From positions 124,001 to 188,000 of the forward strand of contig NZ_SLWS01000011.1 in NCBI RefSeq assembly GCF_004345645.1: a stretch of 64,000 bases of DNA, written 5' to 3'. The translations under genes and the position numbers were made by a program. This DNA is from Actinocrispum wychmicini. GTDB lineage: Bacteria; Actinomycetota; Actinomycetes; Mycobacteriales; Pseudonocardiaceae. Of the stretch, positions 1 to 10,943 are shown piece after piece; position 1 is the first letter of the stretch; each line of letters opens with the position of its first letter. The notes beneath the pieces are model-generated. The model had not been told where the DNA came from. It worked only from the letters and a program-made list of their open reading frames with translations, and made no database searches.

Positions 1-1
1 G

Positions 2-388
2 GTCAAGCTACTCGCCAGACGCGACGACGCGCGTAACCAGCGCATCGCCGCGGCCCGTGGCGACGAGGCCGCCCAGTTCGCGGCGCTCAACGCCGTCAAC
101 ACCCGGATCGCGGCGGTGAAGGAGCGGATCACGAAGGAGTTCGTGATCGCGCAGGTCCAGGCTCGCCGAGTGGGTGCGCACTGCGCCATGCGGGTGACCA
201 CGTACTGGCAGAACGTCGTGTTGCTCCACCCAGAGGGGCCGTATCTGGTGCCGCTGCTGCGCTTCACCGCCCAGGTCCTGCCCTCGTGGGTGACCGCGCC
301 GGCGGACGGTGACCCGGCCGGCCTGGGGCGTGGGCCGTTCGAACTGCACCGCGTCGTCCAGCGGCTCGACCCGAAGGAATCCACATGA
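2..388 (+). CDS. Hypothetical protein, 5'-truncated by the window edge
   Basis: An open frame enters from the left edge and ends in TGA at 386-388; no start is needed inside the window. The visible 128 residues begin with a charged helical stretch rich in Ala, Arg and Glu and end with a more globular part containing YWQNVVLLHPEGPYLVPLL. I do not recognise a family. The stop overlaps the ATG of the next gene (ATGA at 385-388), so it is almost certainly the upstream member of the same operon that carries the kinase, AAA+ and FHA genes. Function unknown; its role in the cassette is inferred only from coupling. Confidence 0.7.
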   Translation, partial: VKLLARRDDARNQRIAAARGDEAAQFAALNAVNTRIAAVKERITKEFVIAQVQARRVGAHCAMRVTTYWQNVVLLHPEGPYLVPLLRFTAQVLPSWVTAPADGDPAGLGRGPFELHRVVQRLDPKEST

Positions 389-822
389 AGGTGCTGCCGT
401 TGCTTCGAGCGTCCCTGACGCTGCGCAAGGTCAAGGCCCGCCTGCCTCGCTTGCGTGGTATGAAGGGTCCCGTTCTCGACGAGGAGAGTGTGCGGGCGAA
501 GCTCGCGTCGAAGCTCGCCGGGGTCACCGGGGCGACCGCCGGTCAGGCCGGTCCACACCTGGAGTCCTATGTGGACAACCACGTCGCCGACTGGCTCGAC
601 CGGATGGCGGTCCACCACCGCACACTCCTCGCGGAACTCGACGCGCTCGCGGTCCACCTTGCCGGGCTCAAGGAGCGCTACCGGATCCAGGTCGAAGACC
701 AGAAGCTGAGGGTGGACGACCTGGAGGGCGCGGTGTCGCACGCCCTCAAACGGGTGAGCGACCCCGACTCCCCCTTCCATGAGCCGGAACCCCGGAGCAA
801 CCACAGAGGTGCCAACGGATGA
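385..822 (+). CDS. Small coiled-coil hypothetical protein (145 aa)
   Basis: Starts at the ATG overlapping the previous stop and ends in TGA at 820-822, which again overlaps the next ATG. The N-terminus is very basic (MKVLPLLRASLTLRKVKAR). Residues about 60-120 are predicted from composition to form a long amphipathic helix or coiled coil (AELDALAVHLAGLKERYRIQ). There is no TM segment, signal peptide or enzymatic motif. The coupled position between two operon members and the helical character suggest a scaffold or adaptor, but this is inference. I do not recognise a family. Confidence 0.75.
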   Translation: MKVLPLLRASLTLRKVKARLPRLRGMKGPVLDEESVRAKLASKLAGVTGATAGQAGPHLESYVDNHVADWLDRMAVHHRTLLAELDALAVHLAGLKERYRIQVEDQKLRVDDLEGAVSHALKRVSDPDSPFHEPEPRSNHRGANG

Positions 823-1634
823 CGACAGAACGAATGCCTGCCGCGCGTGTGGTCCCGCGCCGGTCGGTGATCAACGGCGACCCGTCGCAGATCGTCGGTC
901 CGCCGTGGACGGCTGGGCTGTACTACTTCGCGTTGCTCGCCGCGGCGGCCGTGGACATCGTGACCTTCCATCAGGTCCTCACGGCCGCGATCGACGAGGA
1001 CAGGCTGACCCTCTGGTTGTTGGCGGTCGGCTTCACCGTGGTGTGCCTGGTCCTGTCGCACACCGTCGGCCAGCAGTCCAAGCAGAGCGTCGAGACCCGG
1101 CATGTCGTCGGTGCGCGGACGGCGGCGTTGCTCTTTCTGGTCGGCTGGTTCGTGCTCGGGTTGGTCGCGTTCCTGGTCCGGTGGAACTTCGTGGACCCGG
1201 GCGGCGGCGCGGGATTCACCATCGTCGTCGACGGGCACGCGGTCCCCCCACCGGACACCGGCGCGGAGGAGCGCCATCTCTCCGCATGGCTGTTCGCCGC
1301 CTTGTATGTGGCCAGTGGCCTGGTCTCCGGGTACTCCGGGTACAAGCGGTACCACCCGGCCGCCCGCCAGTACATGCGGGCGTTGGCCCGCCGCACCAAG
1401 GCCGCGAAGAAGCTGGGCGACCTCAGCGCGGACCTCGCTGAGATCACGCAACTGGTGGCCGACGTCAACGAGGCCAAGGCGCGGCGCGTCGAGGCGTGGC
1501 ACGGGCTGCAGGCGCAGTGCGAGGCGGCAGCGGAACGGCTGAAGAACGACACCAGGCTGGCCTTGATCCAGAAGACCGCCGGGCGACGCCAGCTCGACGG
1601 CCGGTCGGCCGACTCAGGAGAGGAAGGGCGATGA
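819..1634 (+). CDS. Four-TM membrane protein with C-terminal coiled coil
   Basis: 271 residues. Hydrophobic segments lie at about 32-52, 64-82, 101-121 and 154-172. A highly charged helical tail (about 180-255) is rich in Ala, Lys and Glu, consistent with a cytoplasmic coiled coil. The start overlaps the previous stop and the end (TGA 1632-1634) overlaps the ATG of the lipoprotein gene, so translation is coupled. A second four-TM protein (8945-10099) occurs in the same operon with the helical region on the other side, so the pair may form one membrane platform (inference). No catalytic motif seen; family not recognised. Confidence 0.8.
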   Translation: MTTERMPAARVVPRRSVINGDPSQIVGPPWTAGLYYFALLAAAAVDIVTFHQVLTAAIDEDRLTLWLLAVGFTVVCLVLSHTVGQQSKQSVETRHVVGARTAALLFLVGWFVLGLVAFLVRWNFVDPGGGAGFTIVVDGHAVPPPDTGAEERHLSAWLFAALYVASGLVSGYSGYKRYHPAARQYMRALARRTKAAKKLGDLSADLAEITQLVADVNEAKARRVEAWHGLQAQCEAAAERLKNDTRLALIQKTAGRRQLDGRSADSGEEGR

Positions 1635-2818
1635 CCCGATACCGGCTCCGCCGAGTGTTCGCGGGGTTGCTGGCGGCCGCCGCGCTGACCGCCTGTTCGG
1701 ACCAGCAGCAGACAGCCCCTCAGCCGGTACAGCCGTTCCCCGGCGGATGCCCGGTCGACTCGGGCAAGGCGCTGACCCTGGTCCTCGGGGCCCGCATGGG
1801 CAGCCCCCGGCCGGATCTGACCGAGGTCAGGGCCCTGATCGAGGGTGCCGCGCGGAACAACCAGAAGGTGCAGGTGATCCGGGTCGACGGACAGCCGACC
1901 GTCGCGCTCGCCATCGACGTGAAGATCAGCGGGAACAACGCCACCCAGGAGGACAAGCGGGTGGGGAACGCGGTCAAGCAGGTCATGGACTTCGCCGGCC
2001 AGCAACTCGGGCCGAAGCAGCCGGAGGCCGATGTGCTCGGCGCGCTCGCCGAGGCCGCCCGGGTCACCCCGGACGGCGGGACCATCGTGCTGGTCGACTC
2101 GGGGATCGCGACCGCGGGTTCACTGTCCTTTCAGGACAATGGGATGTTCCGGGTCGAACCGGCTGACGAGGCCGGCTACCTCAGCGCCCGGCACCTGCTG
2201 CCGAAGCTGGACGGCCGGTCCGTGCTGCTGGTCGGCCTCGGCAGCACGGCCGAGCCGCAGCCGGCGCTGGACGAGAACTTCCGCGGCCGGGTCGTGAACC
2301 TGTGGCAGGCGGTGGTGAGCAAGGCGGGTGCGGCGTGCGTCAAGGCGATGGACATCGCGTCCCGGCGGGACCCGTTCAAGACGTCCGTCCCGGTGACGGT
2401 GGTGCAGTTGCCGTCGGAGCCGCCCATCAAGCCGTGCGGGACGACCGTGCTCGCGGACAGCGACTCGGTGGGATTCGTTCCGGAGACCGCGAACCTGCGT
2501 GACCCGGCGGCGGCCGATCACACGCTCCAACAGCTCGCCGCCCAGGTGTCCGGTGGGACGCAACGGATCACGCTCGTCGGCAACACCGCCAGCGTCGGCC
2601 CGGCGAGCGGGATGCGGGAACTGTCGCAGCGCCGGGCCGAGACGATCAAGGGGGCCCTGGTGCGCCTGGGTGTTTCGGCCGACCGGATCACCGCCCGGGG
2701 CGACGGGAACACCGGCAAGTACCACGAACAGGACCTCGACGCCAACGGGGTGCTCATGCCGCTGCCAGCGGCGCGCAACCGGTCTGTTGTCGTGGAGTTG
2801 TTGTGCGCCAAAGGATAA
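1631..2818 (+). CDS. Lipoprotein with C-terminal OmpA-like domain
   Basis: 395 residues, starting at the ATG that overlaps the previous stop; a longer in-frame extension to 1496 is rejected because it would run deep into the upstream gene. The N-terminus is a lipoprotein signal: basic MTRYRLRR, hydrophobic core, lipobox LTAC with Cys22 as the predicted lipidated residue. The middle (about 45-250) is a periplasm-type alpha/beta region containing TIVLVDSGIATAG. Residues about 275-390 look like an OmpA-type peptidoglycan-binding domain, with the typical LSQRRAETIKGALVRLGV and GDGN segments. It would sit on the outer face of the membrane and touch the wall, possibly as the sensor for the downstream kinase. 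That role is inferred from coupling. Confidence 0.8.
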   Translation: MTRYRLRRVFAGLLAAAALTACSDQQQTAPQPVQPFPGGCPVDSGKALTLVLGARMGSPRPDLTEVRALIEGAARNNQKVQVIRVDGQPTVALAIDVKISGNNATQEDKRVGNAVKQVMDFAGQQLGPKQPEADVLGALAEAARVTPDGGTIVLVDSGIATAGSLSFQDNGMFRVEPADEAGYLSARHLLPKLDGRSVLLVGLGSTAEPQPALDENFRGRVVNLWQAVVSKAGAACVKAMDIASRRDPFKTSVPVTVVQLPSEPPIKPCGTTVLADSDSVGFVPETANLRDPAAADHTLQQLAAQVSGGTQRITLVGNTASVGPASGMRELSQRRAETIKGALVRLGVSADRITARGDGNTGKYHEQDLDANGVLMPLPAARNRSVVVELLCAKG

Positions 2819-2825
2819 GGACACG

Positions 2826-5084
2826 ATGACGGCACCGGACGACGAGCCACCGACACGCACCGACCCTGGCCGGGACGAACTGGCCGCGGACGCGCTGACC
2901 GCCCCGGATCCCGGCCGGTCCCGGCCCGACGACGAACCTGTCACGACCCTGGACCCCGACCGGACCCCGCCCGTGTCCGGCTGGTCGCGGATCCTGCCGG
3001 CCCGGTTGGACGAGCGGTTCCAGATCGTGCGTGACCTCACCGGCTCCGGCCAGCAGGGTGACGTCTACCTGGTGCTCGTGCGCGACAGCGGGGAGCAGCG
3101 GGTGCTCAAGGTCCACCGGCCAGGTTCGCGGCCGGACCAGCGGGTGCTGGACTTCCTCGCGCGGCAGCCGAACCGGTGCGTCGTCACGGTGTACGAGACC
3201 GGCGCGGAGGAGGGCAGGCAGTACGAGGTGATGGAGTACCTCGCCGGCGGCAACCTGTTCGAGTGGCGCCGCCGCCAACCGTCTGGTGTGGACAGAGCGG
3301 TGGTCGCCGGCCTGGTGCGCCAGTTGGCCGACGGACTGGCCGGCCTGCACAGCGCCGGGGTGGTCCACCGCGACATCAAGCCGGGCAACGTGCTCATCCG
3401 CACCCTGGAGCCCCTGGAGGTGGTGATCGCCGACCTCGGCATCAGCACCCACGTGACCGGCGGCGAGGCGTTCACCTGGTCCAACACGGTGGGCACCGTG
3501 CCGTACATGCCGCCGGAGTTCGTCAGCGGCGGCCAGATCGTGCCCGCCTTCGACTGGTGGTCGCTGGGTGTGACCGTGTACGAACTGGCGACCGGCCGGG
3601 GGCTCTTCGCCGGGGTCGACCACGAGCGGGCCGTGCGGTCGTGGATCGCCACCCGTCCGGTCGAACTCGACGCCGTCACCGACGACCGGATCCGGCTGCT
3701 GTGCCGCGGCCTGCTCGCGATGGCCCCCGAGAACAGGTGGGGCGCCGGCCAGGTCGACCTCTGGTTGCAGGGCGGATCACCGCCGGTGGCTGCGGATCCG
3801 TTGCCGCAGCGGACAACCACGTCCGCGGACGAGCCGTACGTGTACCTCGGCCAGGAGTACCGGGAACGGGACATGCTCGCCGCCGCGATGACCACGAACT
3901 GGAACTTCTCGCGGACACTGCTGTTCGACGGCGACCGCGGGCCTAGGCGGCAGTTGGCCGAATGGCTGACGCAGTTCCCCGAACCAGGGGTGCCGGTCGG
4001 GCGGCCGGACCGGCGGGCATCCGACGACGTCAGGCTGCTGTACCAGTTGCGCGCCGTCGACCCGACCTACCCGCCGTGTTACCGGGGATGGAACATCACC
4101 CGGTCGCATCTGCCCGAACTCGCCAGCGAAGGGGTCCAGGGGACCGGCGGCGCCGCGGACATCGTCGCCGAGCTGTGGCGGGCGGATCTGCTTCCCTTGC
4201 TGGCCACCGGCTCCGCCAGCCAGAACCTGGGCGGCGGTGACGGCCTGCCCGAGGCCTTGTACCGCTGGCGCGGCGAGGTGGACAACCTACGCCTGCTGGC
4301 CCGCTCGCTACCGGACGCCGGGGCGCGGACCGAGATGTCCCGCGTCCTGCGCGACGAACAGCCCTACGCGTTGTCCCTGTCGTTGCTGGCCGCCACCGCG
4401 ACCCCGGCGCATCGCCTGGAGGTCCGCAGAGTCCTCGACGACCGGAGGCAGGCGCTGAACCTGCCGTGGTTCTCGGACCTGGTCGACCGTAGGGAGTTCG
4501 AGTGGATCGCCTATGCGCTCGTCCCCTACGCCACGAGGCAGGCGAACCGGCGGGACCTGGAGGAACGAGCGCGTCAGGCCCGTGAAGCGTGGCTGCGCCG
4601 TACCGAACGGCAACGAGAGTGGTCACGCAGGCAGAACAGGCCACAGGCACTCGGCTACGCGGTCACCGGGGTTGCCGCGGTCGCGGTGTTCCTCTTCGCG
4701 CTGATCGGGTTCAGCAACGCGATGGGGGTGGCGACACGCTCCCAGATCGACGACGGGTGGCTGGCCGCCGTGATCGCGCTCACGGTGACCACCGTGACGG
4801 AGTCCCTGCTCGCCTGGGACACCGGGGGCCGGTTCCACCCCGCGTACTCGTTTCTCGGCGCGGGGTCGATCGCCCTCGGCCGGGCGTCCAGGAACCTGAT
4901 CGCCCGGCGGATCGCGGTGCCGGTCGTCCTGGTGATCCTCGCCGTGCTGGGAACGTTGACCGTCTACCGGCCAGTGGTCCCGCCGTTCGTGCTGGCGGCC
5001 GGGACCGTGGTGTGGGCGGTGCGGCGCCATTTGGCGTGGCGCGAGCAGGACCGGCGGGAACGCGCGATCGTCCGAGCGGCTTGA
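2826..5084 (+). CDS. Membrane Ser/Thr protein kinase (PknB/Hanks type)
   Basis: 752 residues, starting at ATG 2826 just after an AAGGA-type ribosome site; the open frame extends upstream but through the lipoprotein gene. Residues 1-55 are acidic and Pro-rich. The kinase domain spans about 60-320: a Gly-rich loop (GSGQQGDVYL), the lysine in VLKVHR, the catalytic loop HRDIKPGN (H181, D183, K185, N188), DLG at 203-205 in place of DFG, and GTVPYMPPE. All residues needed for phosphotransfer are present, so it is probably active. About 270 residues of unknown sequence follow, then three or four TM helices near 610-632, 643-665 and 696-745, so the kinase is N-terminal and cytoplasmic. The FHA protein encoded at 8410-8955 is the obvious phosphothreonine reader. 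Confidence 0.9.
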   Translation: MTAPDDEPPTRTDPGRDELAADALTAPDPGRSRPDDEPVTTLDPDRTPPVSGWSRILPARLDERFQIVRDLTGSGQQGDVYLVLVRDSGEQRVLKVHRPGSRPDQRVLDFLARQPNRCVVTVYETGAEEGRQYEVMEYLAGGNLFEWRRRQPSGVDRAVVAGLVRQLADGLAGLHSAGVVHRDIKPGNVLIRTLEPLEVVIADLGISTHVTGGEAFTWSNTVGTVPYMPPEFVSGGQIVPAFDWWSLGVTVYELATGRGLFAGVDHERAVRSWIATRPVELDAVTDDRIRLLCRGLLAMAPENRWGAGQVDLWLQGGSPPVAADPLPQRTTTSADEPYVYLGQEYRERDMLAAAMTTNWNFSRTLLFDGDRGPRRQLAEWLTQFPEPGVPVGRPDRRASDDVRLLYQLRAVDPTYPPCYRGWNITRSHLPELASEGVQGTGGAADIVAELWRADLLPLLATGSASQNLGGGDGLPEALYRWRGEVDNLRLLARSLPDAGARTEMSRVLRDEQPYALSLSLLAATATPAHRLEVRRVLDDRRQALNLPWFSDLVDRREFEWIAYALVPYATRQANRRDLEERARQAREAWLRRTERQREWSRRQNRPQALGYAVTGVAAVAVFLFALIGFSNAMGVATRSQIDDGWLAAVIALTVTTVTESLLAWDTGGRFHPAYSFLGAGSIALGRASRNLIARRIAVPVVLVILAVLGTLTVYRPVVPPFVLAAGTVVWAVRRHLAWREQDRRERAIVRAA

Positions 5085-5120
5085 AGATCCGTCCGTCAGT
5101 TATCCGGCAAGGAGGTAGCG

Positions 5121-6439
5121 ATGAGCTCAGCTGTGATCGTTGTGGCTCCTGTCGCCACACCGGCCATCGCGGCAGGCGCGGTGGTGCTCGTGGGCGCCGT
5201 CGCCGTGGCGGCGGCCGCTGTGTTGGTGGCCAGAGCGGCCAACGCCGCCATTGAAGGAGCCGTGCGAGCCGTCGGCGACTACGGCGAGAAGGTCGAAGGC
5301 CGGGTCGCTGAGATCGAGGCCGCCGAAGTCGAGGTGCTGCGCTGGCAGATGGCGGCGGCCGACGTCGTCGCCGTGAATGCCCGCATTCGCCTGCTGCGAG
5401 AACAGGCCAAGGTCGCGGGTTCCCCGGTGGACGTCCCGCCGCCGCTCCCGTTGACGGCCAGCCGCAACCCGGTCGAACTCAGCCGGCTCGTCGCCGCGGC
5501 GCAGGCCGGGATCGCCACCGCACAGGAGGCTTTGGACGCCCTCGTTCCCCTGCCTCGGCTGACCGTGGTCGCCCAGTCACCCAAAGCGGAGAAAGAGATG
5601 GCCGCCGCGCTCGCGAGCCACCAGGAGACGCTCCGGTCGCGCTACACGGAGGCGATCGCCGGGCGACCCGTCAGCGTTCCGGCCGGCGCCGTCGAGGAGG
5701 TCCTCGCGCTGCTCGACCCGGACGCGACCACCGACGAGTGCGCCGAAGTCCGGTCCACCGCAGCCAACTTGGCGACCCAAGGGCACCAAGGTCTCTACCT
5801 CACCACGCTGCGGCAACGGATCGTCGCCGAGATCAACCCCAAGGTGGAGCGCCGCCGCCTCGCCGCCGGCTGGGTGCAGGTGCTTGAGGACGGACCGCTG
5901 AACGACGCGCTGGCGGGTGTCGAGAGGCCCGCGCGGTTCGCGGGCACGGTCGAGCAGTTGCAGGCGGTGGTGGCCGGAAACCGTGACCTGACCGACGATC
6001 TGCGGGCCGAGAGCACTCGGCTGATGCGGTGGGCCCAGGAGACGGCCGACCAGGTCTTCGTGCTCGAACTGGCGCGCAAGTGGTTCACCGACAACGGCTA
6101 CCAGGTCGAGGAGACGTTCGACGCGCGCGACTGTGTCGGCCTGCGGCTCGGCCACTCGGACTGGAAAGGGGAGTACACGGCCGACGTGTCGGTCGACCGG
6201 GACGCCGTCATCAGCGGCAAGCTCGTCCGGGAGTTCCAGGTCGTCGAGGACGCGAGCGAGCGCAACCGGGCCCACTGCGGCGTCTTCGCCGACAACATCG
6301 AGGAGATGGCCAGGCAGATCGCCGCCCAGGACGCGAGGGCGTCCGTCGTCGTGGATCGTGATCACCTGCTCGAACACCGCACGGAGCAGACCGTCGACAC
6401 GACCCCACATGTACGCCCGATCGTACGGTACAAGGACAA

Positions 6440-6443
<4 letters not shown>
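5121..6443 (+). CDS. Hypothetical protein with N-terminal hydrophobic segment and coiled coil
   Basis: 440 residues. The start at 5121 is fixed by a strong GGAGG at 5111-5115. Residues 8-38 are Ala/Val-rich and probably membrane-inserted (VVLVGAVAVAAAAVLVARA). A long helical region follows (about 45-330) with several Glu/Arg heptad-like stretches. The C-terminal about 110 residues form an alpha/beta-looking module starting near FTDNGYQVEETFDARDCVGL. I do not recognise the family. It ends in GTGA, overlapping the start of the AAA+ gene, so the two are probably made together. A membrane-anchored partner or substrate adaptor of the AAA+ protein is a reasonable guess. Confidence 0.8.
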
Positions 6444-8409
<1,966 letters not shown>

Positions 8410-8413
<4 letters not shown>

Positions 8414-8955
8414 CCAAGAGGTGCCCCAGCGACGACAGCGAGGTCTTCGAGGACCACGAGACAATGTGCATGGAGCACGTCCGCGAACTCGTGTCCGTAG
8501 TGGACGATGAGCCTTCAGGACGCGATGGGGACAAAGTACCCCGCCGGGAACAGTGGTCCACCGAGGTCTGCTGGCGGTGTGGCACATTTTCGCCACACCG
8601 GGACAACCGCACCTGCCTGGCGCCCGACTGTGGCCGCTCCCTGACCCCGCCCGCGCTGCACATCCGGTTCCAGGACGGGGAAGTGGACGTGGAGCCGGGC
8701 GAAAGCGTCGAGTTGGGCAGGCACGGTGTGCACGGACGGGTGTTCCGTGGGTTCCCCAACGTCTCCCGCCGGCATGCCGTGGTCGGCGTGGACGACGACC
8801 GACGGGCCTGGGTCAAACCGCTGCCCGATGTCACCAACGGCACGTTCGTCAACAAGATCGAGGTCTTCGTGCCAGACGACAAAACCCTGGTCTCCGGGGA
8901 CACCGTCCGGCTCGCGCGGGACGCCGAGGGAACGGTCACGCTCTATGACCGCTAG
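8410..8955 (+). CDS. Zinc-ribbon and FHA-domain protein
   Basis: 181 residues from GTG 8410, coupled to the AAA+ stop. C54-x2-C57 and C69-x4-C74 form a probable zinc ribbon, with extra Cys at 5 and 20. The FHA domain occupies about 100-178 with the expected conserved residues: GR (103-104), SRRH (119-122) and NGT/N (143-148). FHA domains bind phosphothreonine peptides, and a Ser/Thr kinase is encoded in the same operon, so this is probably the phospho-dependent switch of the cassette. It overlaps the next gene by 11 bases (ATG 8945). Confidence 0.88.
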
Positions 8956-10099
8956 CGGTGTTCCAGACGCGCGCGTCCCCGCCGCCCGGCGTGCAGCGGT
9001 TGATGTTCCGGTCGAACTGCCCCAACCGTTGCTCGATCCGCGTGTCCCGGTGGCCGTCCTCATCGCCCAGGCCGAGGCTCGCGGCGCTGCGGACGCGCGG
9101 GGGCACGTGCTGGACAGCTGGTCCTTCGGTGACCCGGCCGCCGAGCCGTCCGAGGACTTCGACCCTCCCTACGTGATCTGCCTGCGCCGCCAGCGCGACG
9201 TGGCCGTCGAGTCGGCACGGGAGCGGCACGGGATCACCGAGAGCCGGGCGGCCGAGCTCCGTCGGCGCAGCGAGGTGGCCGGCCAGGACATGGCCACCGC
9301 GCGGTCCATGATGGACAGACTGGCTCGGCGTACCGCCCGGCTTCAGGAGCCGGCGGACCACGGCCCGGACGGCGCCGCGAACGAGACCGTCGCCGACGAC
9401 GACCCGGTGTGGGAAGGCGAGACTGTCGCCCTCGGCCTGCGGTGGCGCCTGCTCATCCTGTTCGGGATTGTCCTCGCCGAAACCCCGGTTCACCACCTCG
9501 TGTTCCAGTACTTCCTGGCTGGCCGGGTGGGCGTCGCGGCGATCTGGGCCTTGTGCGTGTCCGTGGCGGTCTTCCTGGTGACCGGACCGTACGTCGCCGC
9601 GCTGCTGGTGCGGGCGCGGCAAGCGACCGGCACCGAACGACGGCTCACCCTCGTCGTGGTGGTGATGGCGGTGTTCTGGACGGCGGTGGTCGTCGTGCTG
9701 GGGCTGATGTGCGGCGCCGTCCTCGATCTCGACCAGGACAAACTTGGCCCGCTCAACCTGACGCCGACGACGGTCGTGCTCATGTTCGTCGGTGGCCTGA
9801 TCGTCGCCGGCACCATGGCGTTCATGCTCGGGCTGTCCCGGCGGCACCCCTTTCAGGAGGCGTACGCCACGCATCGCCGCATGCGTGACCAACTGGAGGC
9901 GATGCGGCGGATGATGATCGAGCAGATCAACCCCGAGTACACCGAGGCCGGGCCGGAAGCGCTCGTCCAGGCGATCGCGGCCGCGTACGCGGCCGCGGAG
10001 CAGGCGTATTTCGCGGCGTTGACGCACGCCGTGGGCCATCCGAGCTTCACCGAGGCGGTTCAGCATCGCCGTGGCCTGCGTCAGGTGGTCCCGTCGTGA
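8945..10099 (+). CDS. Second four-TM membrane protein with N-terminal coiled coil
   Basis: 384 residues from ATG 8945, lying inside the end of the FHA gene; the open frame upstream of this ATG is a shadow of that gene. The N-terminal about 165 residues are hydrophilic with a helical, Arg/Glu-rich stretch at 82-135. TM segments lie at about 168-190, 196-222, 233-260 and 275-297. The C-terminal 85 residues are helical. The topology puts both ends in the cytoplasm. Family not recognised. It ends in GTGA overlapping the radical-SAM start. With the 819-1634 protein it gives the cassette two multi-pass membrane components. Confidence 0.82.
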   Translation: MTASGVPDARVPAARRAAVDVPVELPQPLLDPRVPVAVLIAQAEARGAADARGHVLDSWSFGDPAAEPSEDFDPPYVICLRRQRDVAVESARERHGITESRAAELRRRSEVAGQDMATARSMMDRLARRTARLQEPADHGPDGAANETVADDDPVWEGETVALGLRWRLLILFGIVLAETPVHHLVFQYFLAGRVGVAAIWALCVSVAVFLVTGPYVAALLVRARQATGTERRLTLVVVVMAVFWTAVVVVLGLMCGAVLDLDQDKLGPLNLTPTTVVLMFVGGLIVAGTMAFMLGLSRRHPFQEAYATHRRMRDQLEAMRRMMIEQINPEYTEAGPEALVQAIAAAYAAAEQAYFAALTHAVGHPSFTEAVQHRRGLRQVVPS

Positions 10100-10749
10100 C
10101 CACGCTGACCGTCAGTCGGACGCACTACCCGGTCACGGCACTGGGCCCGGGTAACCGACTGGGCGTGTGGGTGCAGGGGTGTTCCCTGGCCTGCAAGGGA
10201 TGCATGTCCCAGGACACGTGGAACCCGATGGACGGCACGAAGGTCGCCGTCGACGACCTGGTCCGGCTCTGGCGGGAGGCGGTCGACGCGGGCGCGGACG
10301 GGCTGACAGTGAGCGGCGGTGAACCCCTCCAGCAGCCCGCCGCCCTGCGGGAGTTCCTGGTCGCCGCGGACGATGTCCGCTCCACCGCCGGCCGGGAGAT
10401 CGACATTCTCGTGTACACCGGGTACGAGCAGTCCGAAATGGACGATCTGCGGTGGCGGGTGGTGGCGCCCGCCGACGTGGTGGTGACCGGCCGGTTCGAC
10501 ATCGCCAGGCCCACGTCCCTGATCTGGCGCGGCTCGGCCAACCAGCGCATGGTCCTGCGGACGGACCTGGGCGAACGACGTTACGCCGACTACGTCGACC
10601 ACGCCCCGGAACGGCCCCCGATCCAGGTGCGGTCCGACGCCGGCGGGATCTGGCTCATCGGCGTCCCCCGCCGTGGCGGGCTGACCGGCCTCGAACGCGG
10701 CCTGCGCGGCCGTGGACTCGACATCGAGGACGTGAGCTGGCGCCGGTGA
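10096..10749 (+). CDS. Radical-SAM protein of NrdG/activase type
   Basis: 217 residues from GTG 10096, coupled to the membrane protein gene. The [4Fe-4S]/SAM motif CxxxCxxC is C29, C33, C36, within GCSLACKGCM. The glycine-rich SAM motif SGGEP is at 73-77. The start of the protein (LGPGNRLGVWVQGC) and the short length resemble anaerobic ribonucleotide reductase- and pyruvate formate-lyase-activating proteins more than SPASM-type peptide modifiers; no extra C-terminal Cys cluster is present. No glycyl-radical enzyme is encoded in the window, so its target is unknown. It is the last gene of the overlapping operon. Confidence 0.88.
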   Translation: MTTLTVSRTHYPVTALGPGNRLGVWVQGCSLACKGCMSQDTWNPMDGTKVAVDDLVRLWREAVDAGADGLTVSGGEPLQQPAALREFLVAADDVRSTAGREIDILVYTGYEQSEMDDLRWRVVAPADVVVTGRFDIARPTSLIWRGSANQRMVLRTDLGERRYADYVDHAPERPPIQVRSDAGGIWLIGVPRRGGLTGLERGLRGRGLDIEDVSWRR

Positions 10750-10756
10750 TTGGCCA

Positions 10757-10786
10757 TTTGTCCAATTCTCTGGCCTTCTGGACAAA
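10757..10786 (+). terminator. Inverted repeat directly after the radical-SAM gene
   Basis: Perfect 7-base arms TTTGTCC (10757-10763) and GGACAAA (10780-10786) with a 16-base loop, eight bases after the stop. It is not GC-rich and has no clean T-run, so a weak terminator or an operator are both possible. Confidence 0.35.
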
Positions 10787-10835
10787 ATACGGCGAACCGT
10801 GCGTGCCGAGCGGTTGAGATCATCGGCGAAGGCGG

Positions 10836-10861
10836 TTGAGGCGTGCGGTACGCGGCCTCAA
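10836..10861. promoter_or_regulatory. Inverted repeat in the 194-bp gap before the sigma-like gene
   Basis: TTGAGGC (10836-10842) and GCCTCAA (10855-10861), 12-base spacer. It lies 83 bases before the next ATG, in the only sizeable gap of Region A, and could be an operator for the CHAT operon. No convincing -35/-10 pair was identified. Confidence 0.3.
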
Positions 10862-10943
10862 TCGGGCCACTTGTCTCATTACTTCGCTGTATTTGTGTAC
10901 TGGTCGATAGTTTCGGGGTCTCTGTCGTTCCTAACTTGGCGCC

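Noticed and set aside
10096-10749. Radical-SAM gene as a prokaryotic viperin
   Set aside because: Length and the sequence around the Cys motif fit NrdG-type activases better, and the characteristic viperin motifs were not seen.
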